Shown here one piece after another: positions 1 through 13,013 of a DNA stretch of 64,000 nt (the first letter of the stretch is position 1; every line of letters starts with the position of its first letter). The notes under the pieces were generated by a model, which had not been told where the DNA came from, searched no databases, and saw only the letters and a list, made by a program, of their open reading frames with translations. The stretch is from positions 2,442,001 to 2,506,000 of the forward strand of contig WPIO01000016.1 of assembly GCA_009760855.2 (NCBI GenBank), given 5' to 3'. This DNA comes from Cristatella mucedo. Its lineage: Eukaryota; Bryozoa; Phylactolaemata; Cristatellidae. A program made the translations under genes and the position numbers.

Positions 1-384
1 GTCGGAAGTGAGCATGACCCCCATATTGCTTTCATTAGCAACCAGACTAGATACAATGCCGGAATTTCACAGCCTGTCGGGTCTGTTTTGAGAAAAGAGG
101 ATGCGTCTTGAAGAGGCCCCGTCACTTGGAAGAATGTAACCACCGAATGGCGTAATCGTTCAATAAGATAATCGCTTAATGAGATAATTGATCGAAGAGG
201 GTTGAGGGGCGATGGCTGCTTCTTGTAAATAAACCAGGACACCATTTTAAAAAAACAGCGAAACGTGAACTTAGATGTAGGCTGAGTAATGCACGAGGAG
301 CCGTATCGGACGTCGACTTAAAATGCTCTGCCGAGCTGGGCGTTAAGCTTTAGCAAAGTAATGGCGCAGGAAGAAAAGCGGTGG

Positions 385-495
385 TTAAGAAGGCAGTGCT
401 GATGCAATTGATGACCGATGTCGTGGGTTCGAGCCCTGTGGCTTACGTGAAGCACCTGGATAGAGATTAAGTTCTCTTGGGACGCTATATAAACG
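385..495 (+). mobile_element. SINE family 2 copy
   Basis: A tRNA-like internal promoter B box (GGGTTCGAGCCC at about 425) is followed by GAAGCACCTGGATAGAGATTAAGTT and a CTTGGGACGCTATATAAA hairpin end, the signature of family 2. The head is degenerate. An (AC)n/(AT)n microsatellite starts directly after the 3' end. Confidence 0.7.
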
Positions 496-510
496 ATTTA
501 TATATACATA

Positions 511-666
<156 letters not shown>

Positions 667-1243
667 GTATTACATTACATATGAAATAGCGGCCATAAGT
701 TTTGCCGCATCCACTTCAACTATGGCCGCCTGGTCGACTATTGCTGTAGGTAGTTTTAAAGTCCCCCGAAGCTTCCAGAAGAGTGACATTGATGCCAGAG
801 TAAACAAAAACAGACCAACACACAATTTATTTTAACACGACAACCGCAGCGTCTGCAGTAGCAACACCAAATCTAGTAGGATGCGTGTAGCATATTTTTG
901 ATCATTATTATCGTGTACCATACCCATGGGTGAGCTAAGTAATACTTTCAACCCATCCACCGAAATCCGGAACTGCAACGCGACATCGGTACTGGATTTG
1001 TGAGATTGATAAGGAAGGCATAAACTAATACGCCTACTTCCGTTTTTTCCGGAATAAGCACTCAGAAGTCTCCCAGCAAAAAAGCTACCGACCAAATGCA
1101 GCTTCTTGATAGCGAATAAATGAAAACATATTCGCTAGTATTTTCCATCGATTTACAGTTGTTCCAACACCTAGCGACTGAGAGACATTTGACCCTACCC
1201 ACAGCCGGCCAAGTGCAGCAAAACCTATGGCTGCTAGTGAGTG

Positions 1244-1407
<164 letters not shown>

Positions 1408-1408
1408 A

Positions 1409-1572
1409 GCTGATTTAACAGCCTCTTTTTGCATAGCGACAGAAGAGCCTTTACGGCTATCACCACCGCTGGCAGTGGCGATAAAGGATCGCCCACCACA
1501 GGATTCGAACCCACAACCTCGGGGCCAAGGTCGTCAAAAGCAACCGCCTTACCTAGTGAGCCATTACGGCTT
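1409..1572 (-). mobile_element. SINE family 1 copy
   Basis: On the minus strand it reads from a tRNA-like head (TGGCTCACTAGGTAAGGCGG, B box GGTTCGAATCC) through GATCCTTTATCGCCACTGCC to AAAGAGGCTGTTAAATCAGC. That is the full family 1 layout. The (TA)n tract follows its tail. Confidence 0.85.
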
Positions 1573-1667
1573 TACATTAAACAGATAGGTTCCCAGGCTT
1601 ACATGTACTTATTTTGAGCTGATTCATGCCTGTGCTTGGTGCAACTGTGCAAAACGTGTAAAGCTAA

Positions 1668-2060
<393 letters not shown>

Positions 2061-2633
2061 TAGTTTACGCAAGTTGATACCGTCGAAATGACTTCGAAAA
2101 AAGTGAGACACAAAGAAGAGAAGTTACGCATTTTCCAAAATCAACACTGGCGCGGCAAGCAGCTAATTCTATTCTATTAATTATATTAGCAAGAAGTGGT
2201 TAAGTCTATACGCAATCAAAAAAGGTGCATAGTTGCACACGCGTGCTCCAAAGTCTTAAAGGATGTAAGCCGCCTCCGCTGGGGCATACATTTCGCGGCA
2301 TGACAGCCATCATGCGGCAAACAAAGTGCGAGCGAATGAGAGCGAGGGCAGCATGAGAGCGGATCAGCATGCAATAGAGCGGAGCAGGGAAGCATGAGAG
2401 CAGGGGCAGCAGGAGAGCGGATCATAGGGAGCGAGAGGTAGGAAATACAGGTCTCGGGCGCGAGACGAATCTTTCTCTGGCCTTTGCTGTGTCGAAGTTC
2501 GCTTGTTTCGGGCAGCATTCGTGTCTTTGGCTGCCTCAGGTGCTGCTGACGTCGACCAATCGGTCGAAAGCAAGCCCCCTCTCGATGTTCTCTCGTACCC
2601 TCTCGTGTACGACATTCTAGCGATTGATTTTAG

Positions 2634-2783
2634 GTCTTTGCGAGAGCGAACGACATGTATTGGGGAGCGCAGACCGGCTTCAATTACGGCGCTTGCGGCG
2701 TGCAGCGGGCAACGCAGGATCTGGGCATGGACGTCGCCCAAGTGACGTCGGCTTTTGCAGCCGTTGACGTCACCTGCCGATAG
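2634..2783 (+). CDS. M4 metallopeptidase, terminal exon with stop codon
   Basis: Forty-nine codons and a TAG stop (2781-2783) complete the peptidase. The exon reads on in phase 0 from the previous one: AFK joins VFARANDMYW, then FNYGACGV, then QDLGMDVAQVTSAFAAVDVTC and the end. The Ala-rich closing helix and the two Cys (in GACGV and in the last residues) match the C-terminal disulfide known in the pseudolysin subgroup. The acceptor is TTTTAG at 2628-2633. The protein stops right after the catalytic domain, so no PPC, P or PKD tail follows, unlike many bacterial relatives. The intron between the two exons (1920-2633) holds no recognised repeat. Confidence 0.86.
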   Translation, partial: VFARANDMYWGAQTGFNYGACGVQRATQDLGMDVAQVTSAFAAVDVTCR

Positions 2784-3175
2784 CTACGACAGCTGCGGTC
2801 ACTTCGAGCCTGAGAGCTTGAGTGCTGCTCGCTCAGCTAGCAGAGAGTGTCGAATGTCAGCGAGCGAGCGGCTCTGCCCATGCGCACGGAGCGACGGAAG
2901 TCTGGCTCACCGCTTGCTCCCCATTTTTGTCTCAATGTCTAGGCAATGTGCGGCAAAATCAAAGAAAACATCGCGGGGATTAGTTCTCATTTGGAGTTGG
3001 GAACTTTTCTTGCCAAGTGCGATGCAAACAGGAAAAGTCAAGGCAAGATCGTAACCGGCTTAGTCGCGCGAGTGCTTATGGTAGAGTAAGGTGCTTACGG
3101 TATAGTAATGTGCGTATGGTACAACTTACGGTGCCCTAAGCAACCGAGTGGAGCATTATTCGCAATAAAGTTTTC
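2784..3175 (+). promoter_or_regulatory. 3' UTR and polyadenylation signal of the M4 peptidase gene
   Basis: An AATAAA hexamer lies at 3164-3169, about 380 bases after the stop codon, followed by a T-rich stretch. This is the first canonical signal downstream of the gene, so the mature 3' end is probably near 3185-3200. The placement is inferred from position and hexamer only. Confidence 0.5.
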
Positions 3176-3740
3176 ATTAAGCAATTGAAATCGTTAGCCA
3201 ATCGTTTGATACTGACAGCGATACTGTAGCTACCAAGTGCAGGTATATATTCCCTCTTTCGGTTCGGTGCTAAAGCGAATCAAATTGGTTGCTGACTACA
3301 TTGCTATTCGTTCACATTTGGACGTTCTTTAAATAACTTTAGCACAATCGTAGTCCAATAGCTATTGCCTTTCCCCATTTCAAGTTCTCAACCTTAACTC
3401 TTCTTCTTTTCTCAGCCCCGCCGGATCGCTTTGCGGATGCGATGCATGTTAATAAATGACTAATTTTTTTTCGAATGCCCCAAAAAGAGGCTATGAGAGT
3501 TTCTGCTAGTCTCTCCAGTCAGAGCTCTGTGCAGCAAAGATGCTGGTGGGTTAGTACAGAAAAATAGTTGATAGCCAATGACAGCACGACTTCGCAGACA
3601 TCTGGCGTTGAGTACCGCGTGTGAAATAGCCGCAGCAAACCTACGAGGCATACGATCTCAGCTATAGATTTGAGAAAGTAACGACATTTATGCGTGACTT
3701 GCCACCTGACTAGTAATTGAGATGTGAGCCGGGTTGCAGA
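3176..3740. other. Intergenic spacer, nothing recognised
   Basis: Mixed-composition DNA after the M4 gene. I see no coding motif, RNA gene or repeat-family member here. Confidence 0.5.
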
Positions 3741-3748
3741 CTCTTCAC

Positions 3749-4050
<302 letters not shown>

Positions 4051-4083
4051 ACCACCTATCGGTCGATGAAGCAGGGGCATCGA

Positions 4084-4145
4084 GGCTATAATATAATATA
4101 ATAATACGTCTCTATAACATACTAGTATATATTATAATATAGTAG
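4084..4145. repeat. AT-rich low-complexity patch
   Basis: Imperfect repetition of TATAATA and AATAA units just after the CT tract. Nothing coding is evident from here to 4680. Confidence 0.6.
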
Positions 4146-4686
4146 TACATTCGACACGCACTAGCAACAACCTGCTACAACCGGACCTACTTTCGTCGAC
4201 GGGACCGCGACCATTGTCGCAGATATCGAAATCTCGTTTGACAACAAATGAAATTCCCTCGAGAAGGCTGCACGCCGTAAGACCACTAAGTTCGCCGGCG
4301 TAGCGTGCGGTTTTCTAGCGCGAAACAGCAGCTGGAGGAATACAGCAGCCGGGAACAAGCAGCAGCTGTGCACCCTCACTTTGCATGCCCGGTCTAATCG
4401 CCCAGAAAAGGAAGACTGCCTCGGGTCGTTCATCTCGAGGTTTTACCAACTCACGAATATTCTTTTGTTTGCTGTTGGCGAAAAGCACGAATTTGGACCC
4501 ATTTAAGACTTGTTCAGGTGAAACGGCCCTTTGAATTTGAATGTTTTAATAAAAGCTGAATGCTGCTTACGAGCGCCAGCGAACCGTGGAAATCAAAAGT
4601 TTTTTAGGAATAATGCTTAATAAGAAATGAATAATAAGAATTTCCGGCCGCGCATCGAGAGCAAAGAGCAAAGGATCGGTGAGCCG

Positions 4687-4858
4687 CGATGGCACACTAC
4701 GTAAGGCGGTTGCTTTCACGACTTCGGTCCCGAGGTCGTGCGTTCGAGTCCTGCGGTGGGCGATCCTTTATCGCCACCGCTGCAAGCGGTGTTGATAGCC
4801 GTAAAGGTCTCCTCTGTCGCTCTATAAAAGAGGCTGAGTTAAGTCGGCTAGTATTGTT
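4687..4858 (+). mobile_element. SINE family 1 copy
   Basis: Complete copy: head GATGGCACACTACGTAAGGC (A box), B box CGTTCGAGTCC, body GCGATCCTTTATCGCCACCG, and tail AAGAGGCTGAGTTAAGTCGGC. It is one of the best preserved copies and serves as a reference for the family. Confidence 0.88.
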
Positions 4859-5199
4859 TTGGATAGATCAATGGATGGATAGATTGAAATATAGTTAATT
4901 GACATTTATGTTGAAAAAAGTGCCACGCCTGATTTGGATGATGCCGGATGTAGAGACTAACCATTAAATTTGCCTGTCCAAGCCGTCAGTCAGGTTTATT
5001 ATTACACGGTTACCCTTAGTGCACGGGAGTTGCTAAGGACTGGCGAAAGGGTCGAATTCGTGTAGATATTTTTATTGCAGCCTGCTGTGGATAGAGATCC
5101 GCACGCTGTCGGTGAATATGATGCCTGGGCACTTATTTTTGTATAAGGATTCAGCTGTAAGCGACGCACTATCAGATTTGTAATTTTGTCTAAGTTTCG

Positions 5200-5400
5200 T
5201 TTAAATTTCATGTATTATCATGTATGTATAAGCAACTGCGACGTTCACTACAGACAAGCCTAGCTGCAGAGTTTTGCACCAGCTGTAAGCGCCTGAGTCC
5301 ACATGTCGGTAGGCCAGCAAGCAGTAAAAGTTACAAAAGTCAAGACGGGATGTCACAATGCATGGACTAACATAGATACATAACATAGATACATAAAATA
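5200..5400 (-). mobile_element. LINE family A fragment (post-RT region)
   Basis: On the minus strand this matches the conserved stretch after the reverse transcriptase core: FVTSRLDFCN, then a leucine-rich link and CKTLQLGLSVVNVAVA. The same block recurs at 6200, 16620, 48700 and 55030. It is truncated at both ends and dead. Confidence 0.75.
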
Positions 5401-5940
5401 GATCCTTATATACAAAAGCCCGAATTTTAGCAATATTTCATCGATGATAAACTGTAACTGTATTTACATGATAAACGGATCTATCATTTTGTAATTGAAG
5501 GTATCTATTCAATGATTTAACTCCCCTGTACACAGAAACAAATTATTACTCACCTATAGGGTTAGCATAGCTTGGTGATGAATCGTGTTGGATAAGGCTG
5601 TTTTTCTTTTTGATTGAAATAGCCAAGCATACAATCGGAGATCTAATTTCTTTATAGAAGGGATATGTCAAATGAATTATTGAAACTGTCATCATCACGA
5701 ACATAGCACGGGCGAATATTTTACCATGCGCTACTAATTACCTAAGAGGACCATTATATAAATGCAAAAATTTGTAGAGTGACAAGGAGTTTTATGCAGT
5801 AGGTTCAGAACATGGGGCAAAGCAATGAACTTTGGGCCACTGATACGATGATGGACATAATGGTTCAATGCACCTCACCATCTTGACATCTTTTGCGTAA
5901 GAATCATGGCACACCGAAAGAATTCAACTACCTCTTCTTA
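5401..5940. other. Spacer, nothing recognised
   Basis: AT-rich unique-looking sequence without coding, RNA or family-repeat signals that I can identify. Confidence 0.45.
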
Positions 5941-5944
5941 GCCT

Positions 5945-6115
5945 TGATGGCACACTAGGTAAGGCGGTTGCTTTTCACGACCTCTGTCCCGAGGGTATGC
6001 GTTCGAATCCATTGGTGGGCGATCTCTTATTGCCGCTGTATGCCGTGGTGATAGCCGTAAAGGCTCCTCTGTCGCTATAACAAGAGGTTGTTAAATCAGT
6101 TAGAATATTTTAGCT
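5945..6115 (+). mobile_element. SINE family 1 copy
   Basis: Head GATGGCACACTAGGTAAGGC, B box CGTTCGAATCC, GCGATCTCTTATTGCCGCTG, and tail AACAAGAGGTTGTTAAATCAG. Full length with scattered substitutions. Confidence 0.87.
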
Positions 6116-6194
6116 TGCTAGAAGCGTCCACCGAAATAGCTTAATTACTTGACGATGCTACTATGGACCAGCACTATAAGGCTCGCTGTAACGA

Positions 6195-6525
6195 TTAGAT
6201 TCCGAAAGTGAGTAGTACGATGCTTAGCCTAGAGGGGAAGTAGATCTGATAGGTAGGCTGGAGCCAAAGAATGAAGGGACCTAAAAGTGAGTGACAGAAC
6301 CTTCAAGTCAATACATTGCTTGACTGGGAGCCAGTGCAGGTAGGCGAGAAGTGGTGTGATGTGGCAACTATCGACGCTCATGACAGACAAGCCTAGCTAC
6401 AGAGTCGTGCACCAGCAGTAAGTGCCTGAGTGCATAGACAAGTAGACCAGCAAACACTGAGTTAGAATAGTCAAGACGGGATTTCACAAATGCATGGACC
6501 AATCTAGATGTCTGTCTAACTGTAC
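6195..6525 (-). mobile_element. LINE family A fragment
   Basis: The minus strand carries the FVKSRLDYSN-like block, the CHWLPVKQ-like block and the SLAPAYLSDL block that mark the 3' part of the LINE ORF2. Its other end runs into the coding-like stretch at 6530. Confidence 0.75.
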
Positions 6526-6529
6526 TAAC

Positions 6530-6660
6530 TGATGCCAACTCGGCCAGTTACGCCGGCAAGTCGGACCTTGTGGCCACCGGCCTCATGGCCTTTGACCTCC
6601 GACTCAAAAAGGGTCCTATGCAAAGGCTTGTGCTGGACCTGCGGCAGCCTTGAGCCTGGC
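6530..6660 (+). other. Coding-like orphan stretch, unassigned
   Basis: One frame (from about 6531 to the stop near 6656) reads DANSASYAGKSDLVATGLMA followed by FDLRLKKGPMQRLVLDLRQP. This composition looks like real protein and not like frame noise. I do not recognise the family. A CTAAC-rich stretch upstream could serve as a branch region, but no convincing donor is seen. It could be an exon of a small gene, a decayed gene, or chance. Confidence 0.25.
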
Positions 6661-6921
6661 AGCCAGAACTGCCGTTGTCTAAACGTCGTCTACACTTTCT
6701 GCTCGGCATCCGGAAATTTAGTGATTGCTTTTCCATCTACTTCCTACACCAACGCTGACCAACCGACCGGAGGTCGGCGTTCCTGTAGCTGGATGTGAGT
6801 CGGAGCGCTGGTCAATCGGAGTGCAGCGTATTATTGGTCGCGAAGCAGACAGACTTTCTGTTTGAATTAACGCGTCTGCACGCCAATTGGATATGCAACG
6901 TTTCCGAGTATCGTTTAGTAG

Positions 6922-7090
6922 CGATGGCACACTAGGTAAGGCGGTTGCTCATCACGACCTCGGCCCCGAGGTCGTGGGCTCGAATCCTGCAGTCGGCGCG
7001 TCGATCTTTTATTGCCGCTGCAAGCGGAAGTGATAGCCTTTAAGGCTCATTTGCCACTTTAGAAAAGAGGCTGTTAAATTAGATACTATT
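6922..7090 (+). mobile_element. SINE family 1 copy
   Basis: Head GATGGCACACTAGGTAAGGC, B box GGCTCGAATCC, and tail AAGAGGCTGTTAAATTAG. The body has a small insertion near the B box. Confidence 0.87.
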
Positions 7091-7341
7091 TAATTTAAAG
7101 TTTAGTAAAGTTTTCTCGAAAGCCGTTTGCTGTTTAGCAAGGTGTGCACACCTGCGCTCGAAACAATTGCTGGCGGAGAATGATTTCTTGTATTGATCAG
7201 GATACCGGTAGGACGCCATTTACGTACGAGGTATTTAGCGGCGGCAGCTGACTTGTGTCCTGGTTGAGTCCGTTCGAGCGAACGGTGGCATAAAATGGAT
7301 GCGCCGCTTAAGCACGTCACGCGCGTCCTGTTTTTTTCTTT

Positions 7342-7412
7342 GGAGTTCTGCCATCGACTATTACGCGGAACGGCTGATGGCCATGAAGGACGATTATGAC
7401 GCGTGGGCTGCA
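7342..7412 (+). other. Possible terminal exon, unassigned
   Basis: A T-rich run (CCTGTTTTTTTCTTTGGAG) is followed by an open frame SAIDYYAERLMAMKDDYDAW-AAS and TAA. It has an acceptor-like start and a protein-like composition. No homologous family is recognised, and the AG is preceded by G, which weakens the site. Confidence 0.2.
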
Positions 7413-8479
7413 AGTTAAAATTTGGTCGTGCACCCTCTTGACCGACGAAGAGGCTCAGCTCGTGGCTGAGTGCTTTCGGCTCGAGAAGGAAAGGCGTAAG
7501 CCCATAATTCATTGCCGCCAGTCGACCGCTCGTCCCGTCCTGCACCGTGCTTACCCACCGGCCAATGTCCGCACCGGTGAATGAAGCCAGTATGAGAATA
7601 AGAGACCGCTATAAGAGTGGTCATGATCATACATATCTATGATCATACATAGCATCTATCATCATATCTATGTATGAGTATGAGACAACTTCTGCAGCCC
7701 GAGTTGCAAGCCGCGTCGGCGGCTGTGTGGGCGGGCCGGCGACGGTTCGGCCGGTGGCTGTGTGGGCCGGTGACGGTGACGCGACGGGGCCGCAGACTTT
7801 AAGACAGATGGACGAATGGTGGTCGCTGGCACGAACGGCGAGCAGTGCCCGGCCACGACGTGTCGATGCGGTCGCGTCAGCGTAACGATAAGGCCGGAAA
7901 AGATAAAGCAGCGAATCGTCTGTTGCGGTCAGCAGTGAACTAGGAGTAGTAGGTCCGAACCTTTGCAAAAAAAACAACCGCTGTTAATTATGCACGCTAT
8001 TTCGCTTACTTATTGCACACAGTAGCACTCTCGTCGAGGCTTAAGGTAGTGCGGTCTAATAATAGCGAGCAGCCGCTCGAACGCTGCACGCTGGCCTTTG
8101 ATGTGACTTGGTCAGCCCTCTAAGGGACGGCCTCTTCGTGGAAAGAGCTCGGCTGTTCTGGGAAGCGAGGCCGGGGCTAGCAGACAGAAATGCAGTGGCA
8201 ACCGGCAGGAAGGGAGTTGCTAGGAAGGGAGTTGACTCCGGGCCGATCGGCTGAGCGCTGGCACGCAGCCTGCCGTGTGCAGGAAATAATGTAGGCCTCT
8301 GCTGACGGATCGCGGTGTTTGTGCGTCGGCACTTTGCTTACACGTCGCTTGCATTTCAACTAAAAGCTATTTCTGGCGGCGGCAATGGCGGCGGCCTGCA
8401 GCAACGCTGCCTGAGAGCCACTTCGACTACGTGGACAATGCGTGAGTTGGCTGCTTGACTGGTATCGGAGGCTAGAGGT

Positions 8480-8700
8480 CAAAGTGCTATCGACTCGCCG
8501 GACTTGTACAAATGTCAACCCAACTTCCTGGAAGGAGATGCTTTCCCTCTCTACAAACGCTCGGCACCGGAGGTCTTGAGCGACTGTGCAAAGCTTCCGG
8601 TGGCCTTGGTGGTTGCATTCGCCTGCCTCCAAGGCTGTGCGCGCGGCTGGCGGGAGCTCTGCCAGGCAGGAGCCGGTCGGATTGAAGTCGGATTGAAGTC
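8480..8700 (+). other. Coding-like orphan stretch, unassigned
   Basis: A frame running through GQSAIDSPDLYKCQPNFLEG and DAFPLYKRSAPEVLSDCAKL has balanced composition and no stops for over 60 codons. It ends in the tandem repeat at 8677. It may be an exon of the same unknown gene as 6530 and 7342, but the frames could not be joined. Confidence 0.2.
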
Positions 8701-8772
8701 GAATTGAAGTCGGACTGAAGTTGGATTGAAGTCGGATTAAAGTCAGATTTGAAGTCGGATTGAAGTCGTAGT
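8677..8772. repeat. Tandem repeat, unit about 11 bases (GAAGTCGGATT)
   Basis: About nine imperfect copies of GAAGTCGGATT in a row, with variants carrying AA or CT changes. It is a short minisatellite at the end of an open stretch. Confidence 0.85.
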
Positions 8773-8879
8773 GATGGCAGATGCGACTTGAAGCGAGATC
8801 AGGAGTCGCCGCCGACGGATGGGAAGCTTCAGAAGTAGAAGCTCGTGGCTACGGAGCTTTGCATGCGGCACCAGTCAGA

Positions 8880-9440
8880 GTGGTGACGTTGCCCGGCGGC
8901 GACGGTGGTCTTCGAAGCTGCGGCGGCGGCGTGGCCCGGCGGCGGCGGCGATGGTGGTCAGCGAAGCGGCAACGGTGTGCCCGGTGGCGGCGACGATGGT
9001 GGTCAGCGAAGCGGCAACCGCGTGCCCGGCGGCGGCGCACCACGAGGCGGTGGCGTCCGCCAGGGAGGCTCCGGCGATGAGCGAACGAGCAAGAGAGCGA
9101 GCCGGCGCCGAACGGTTCATGAGAAGACGGCGGCGGCGGTCAGCGAGGCGCGAGCGCCGGCGGCGGAAGAGCGCGATTTCCCGCCTCCACGGCGGCGGTG
9201 GAGAGCTCCGCCGTCCTGGCGCACGCGAGTCGCTCGCCGAGCTGCCACCGGCGGCGAAAGGGGCGGCAGTGGCGGCTGCGGTGGTGATGGTGGCGCCACC
9301 GCCGCTGCGGTGGCTTCGGTCCTCGAAACTCTCGCGTCGGAGACTCGCGAGACACGAGCAGGGGACATGCGCGAGACGCCTGCGTCCGCCACAGCGGCCA
9401 CTGTCCGGAAGACGGAGGAATTCGCGCTTTGACGATAGCT
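8880..9440. repeat. GC-rich GGC/CGG low-complexity tract with 48-base duplication
   Basis: Dense GGC and CGG triplets. A block near 8938-8985 (GATGGTGGTCAGCGAAGCGG and flanks) is repeated at 8986-9033. Long open frames occur on both strands because stop codons are rare in such DNA. A Gly/Ala-rich frame from 8905 to 9432 is not supported as a gene. Confidence 0.6.
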
Positions 9441-9449
9441 GGCAATAAC

Positions 9450-11420
9450 AAGACGATTAAAGCCCGCAGAATAAAAGGGGGAGGTGTGAGTGATGTTATT
9501 GATTGTTAAAATGATTTTAGCTGAATATTTAAAGCAGCCAGCAAACCATACGGCGAAGAGATAGCAAAAGAAGACAACACTAGAAGTGTCTTCCGCATTT
9601 GGCGCTAGTATTCTGGTGACTGAGAGAGGGGGCTTAATGGAAAACAGTAGGCATTGCATAAAAAACAACCAGCACAAGGTGCACTAAACTCTTTGGCTCA
9701 CCCCCAATTTCTGGTTCAGGTTAAGCATGGCTAGGCAACTTCGATGATAAAAGGCCGCTTTTACGCAGCCATTCAGATGGAGCCAGGAGAACTTGTAGCA
9801 CTTCCGCACAGTCTCCCTACCGCCGTTCCTATAAAAGACGCCGGAATGAACAGTGGCAAACCAGCCAAACGCAAATATCGAAATTATAAGACTAGAAAGT
9901 AAGTTTCAGTCAGGCTTTAAAGCTAATTCATAATAATGAAAATAATAGAGCTTCAAATCTCGGTAGGTGCGCACTCCCACATAGCACCGGCAGTGGGCAG
10001 GCACTCAGTTTGTCGTCGCCTTTTCTGACCACACCTGCACCCAGACCAAACCCTGCAGCAGGGTTGCCTGCACGTGTGTCAGTGTCCAGGTGTGGCTTGT
10101 CGCGCCATACAATCACCGCGCAGCTTAACCGGAAAAGCCGCATGATCGCATATATAATCGCACACACTCACGCGTACACACGCACGCGCTCACACGCACA
10201 CAGAATACATGCACAGTGCGTCCACGCGACTACTACGTACAGACACAAAAATACCCGTTAATGCGCTTTATGCCAAACGCAGAATCACGCTCACCTACAG
10301 CACGCGCAATAGTGTGGAAATGAATTCCTACGTTCAAGCACACTACATGACCTGGCCGCTGCGGCAAGAAATCTCGAAGCCGAAGAATAAAAGAGAGCAG
10401 TGCAGAGCACGCTGGGCTGCTGGCACTGCTAGACCGGCCGGACTACTACCGCTCTCTGCAAAGTAGCTGAAAAGTCGCACTTCCGGAAGTGCGTCTTTCA
10501 GGTTATGGCGCGAGAGTCGAGAGAACTGGTTCCTGCGAACTGGTTTCTGAGTCTGTGCGCGTGTGCGCGAGCATCGACATGCAGACTGAACACGTGCTTC
10601 CGGCCTTTCAGAGAAATGGTCGGAGCTTCGCTGCTTCTCTCAATCGCAAAACGGACCGAAGCATTCCGGCTTCTGCTACCACTCAGGTTTGCTCGAAATT
10701 TCGTAAGTGTGGCCAGACAAGTAAACTCGAGCGTTGCGGCGGCCGAGGTCGCTTCAGAGTGTTTGTCAGAAGGTGCACCCCTCCCCCGATCATCTCCGCC
10801 AACTCGCTCAGCGGTTGCGGTTACATGACACGAATCCTTTCCCATGAAGGGGTTGCTGTAGCGAATGAAATGAACCTTAGCCAGATAAATTTAAGAATGC
10901 TCAAAGTCAGCCTTGTCCGCTAAGGACTCTAACCGAGGCTCAAGGTCAAGGCTCGCGCGGCAAGGCCGGCAACAATAGGCACCGGACACGGCTGCGCTCA
11001 GCCCAGCAGTCGGAACAGTTTTCTTGCCTGACTGTGAGCCCACAATTTTGATTACATTCCACTTTTACTAATAATGATTATGACAACAAAGAGAATAGTA
11101 GGAGGGAAGAATAGCAAGATTTTTATGAAGTGGACAAGACCCTTAGGTTATCAGAAATAAATTAACAGCACACAATCCTAGTGTTTCGTCGATGCAAACT
11201 CGGCGGTTGCTCACCGAGTGGAATTAGGAAGTAACTTTGTCGTCGGCCTCTCTGAGTGTCCTTGTAGTGCCCTACCGAGTACCCTACCGTAAACGACAGT
11301 CAGTATGCTGCAGAAGGTTACATTCACGCAGTGAAGGTGTCGTCTATATGAGGTTCACTTTTTTTTCCACTGGAGCTTCTCTTCCAATGATTGATTTGGA
11401 CCACCCAAGACTTTGCTGCC
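9450..11420. other. Intergenic spacer, nothing certain
   Basis: No gene or family-repeat signal was recognised. A short imperfect CACACG patch lies at 10160-10210. Open frames between 10489 and 10923 lack any motif, and their overlap on both strands argues against coding. Confidence 0.45.
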
Positions 11421-11433
11421 AACTCCACCGCCG

Positions 11434-11732
<299 letters not shown>

Positions 11733-12176
11733 GACGGGGCCGCAGCCGCAGCGAGGTCACTGAGGTCAGGGCAGCTCACTGAGGTCAGGAGCTGTAGACG
11801 CTGCTCGCACTTCCGAAGGAAGGAGCACCTCCGAGAGCGCCTCTGCCAGCCGAGAGCACAGGGAGGAGCCCGTGGAGCTGGGAGCGCTCGCTTCAGTCGA
11901 AGCGCCACCGCCGCCGCACGCCGCCGCCGCCCTCGGCGGTGGCGCGCTTCATGCTTGGCCGCCTTCAGCCTTTGTGCTTGGCTGCTCACCGCTCTCGGCG
12001 GCAGCGCCCGAGAGGCAGTGGCCGTCTTGCACGGGCGCAAGGCTGCCGCGGCCTCGCCGCCCGCCACGGCCGCTCGCTGAAGCCGGTCGAGGGTAATTCA
12101 TTCATTTCATTTCAATGACGGTAACACAAAATTAATACATGCTGCAAATAAATTGAGCGAATTTGAGGTGCTGGAA

Positions 12177-12177
<1 letters not shown>

Positions 12178-12273
<96 letters not shown>
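12178..12273. repeat. (GA)n microsatellite, about 47 units
   Basis: A pure GA run. Lying about 450 bases downstream of a long CT run on the same strand, it could pair with it as the second arm of a very long foldback. Confidence 0.98.
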
Positions 12274-12274
<1 letters not shown>

Positions 12275-12971
12275 CGCGTCTGCTCGGCGAAGAGCCTCCT
12301 GCTGCGCGTGTCAGCCCGCGCGGGTCCGTTGTCCGTTTGTCCCGCGGTAGCCCGGCTACGGCGGCTAACAGTAACGCGCGAGCGTGCGCACACCAACGCT
12401 CGCCGCTGGCGTGACGGCGGCGGCGGCGCGCTGCGGCGCATTGTGCGACGGACGAGCAAACGCGGGCCCCGGCCTGAGTTTGTTCGTCCGCTGGCCGCTT
12501 AAAAAGGCGAAGCGCCCTTGAATTGATACGAGCCGCTTTAGCTGTAATTGATTATCGCGCGCGGGCGAAACACTTGCGGCGAACCTGTTTAAACGCCTAG
12601 GCGAGCGCGGGTGTGCATGAAAGGAAGAAACGAATCGATGCGTTTGCGAACGCAGGTAAATGTGGCGCGAGCCAAAGTCTACTTTCCTTCGCTTACCATT
12701 CAGCCGCTTCCGGCGCTTTCCTTTCGCCTACCGATTAGCCGCCGCGCGCGCCGCGCCGCTGGGCGGCGGCGGCTGAAGAAGCGACAGCGGCCGCTCAATG
12801 GCCGCCGCCGCCCCGCGTGCCGAGCCTCGGAGCGCGCTTCCTGCACGCTCGCGCCGGCGCGTCGGCGCGACAGGAACCGATGAGGAAGCGAGCGTTCCTT
12901 TCCTACCTCCGGAAGCAAACAAACAGGGCGCCGCAGGACGCGCATCTTTCCGCGCGCCGCTTTGCGAGGGG

Positions 12972-13013
12972 AGTCGGCGGCGCGCGGGCCAAGATGCCCG
13001 CGCGCCGCCGACT
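12972..13013. repeat. Perfect GC-rich inverted repeat, 17-base arms
   Basis: The left arm 12972-12988 (AGTCGGCGGCGCGCGGG) is exactly complementary to the right arm 12997-13013. They are separated by the 8-base loop CCAAGATG. No flanking target duplication was seen. Confidence 0.9.

Noticed and set aside
4687-4760. tRNA gene call for the A/B-box regions of SINE copies
   Set aside because: The heads do not close a full cloverleaf with acceptor stem, and they are followed by SINE bodies repeated many times.
8905-9432. 175-codon Gly/Ala-rich frame in GC-rich DNA
   Set aside because: GGC repeats keep all frames open on both strands; no motif or splice support.
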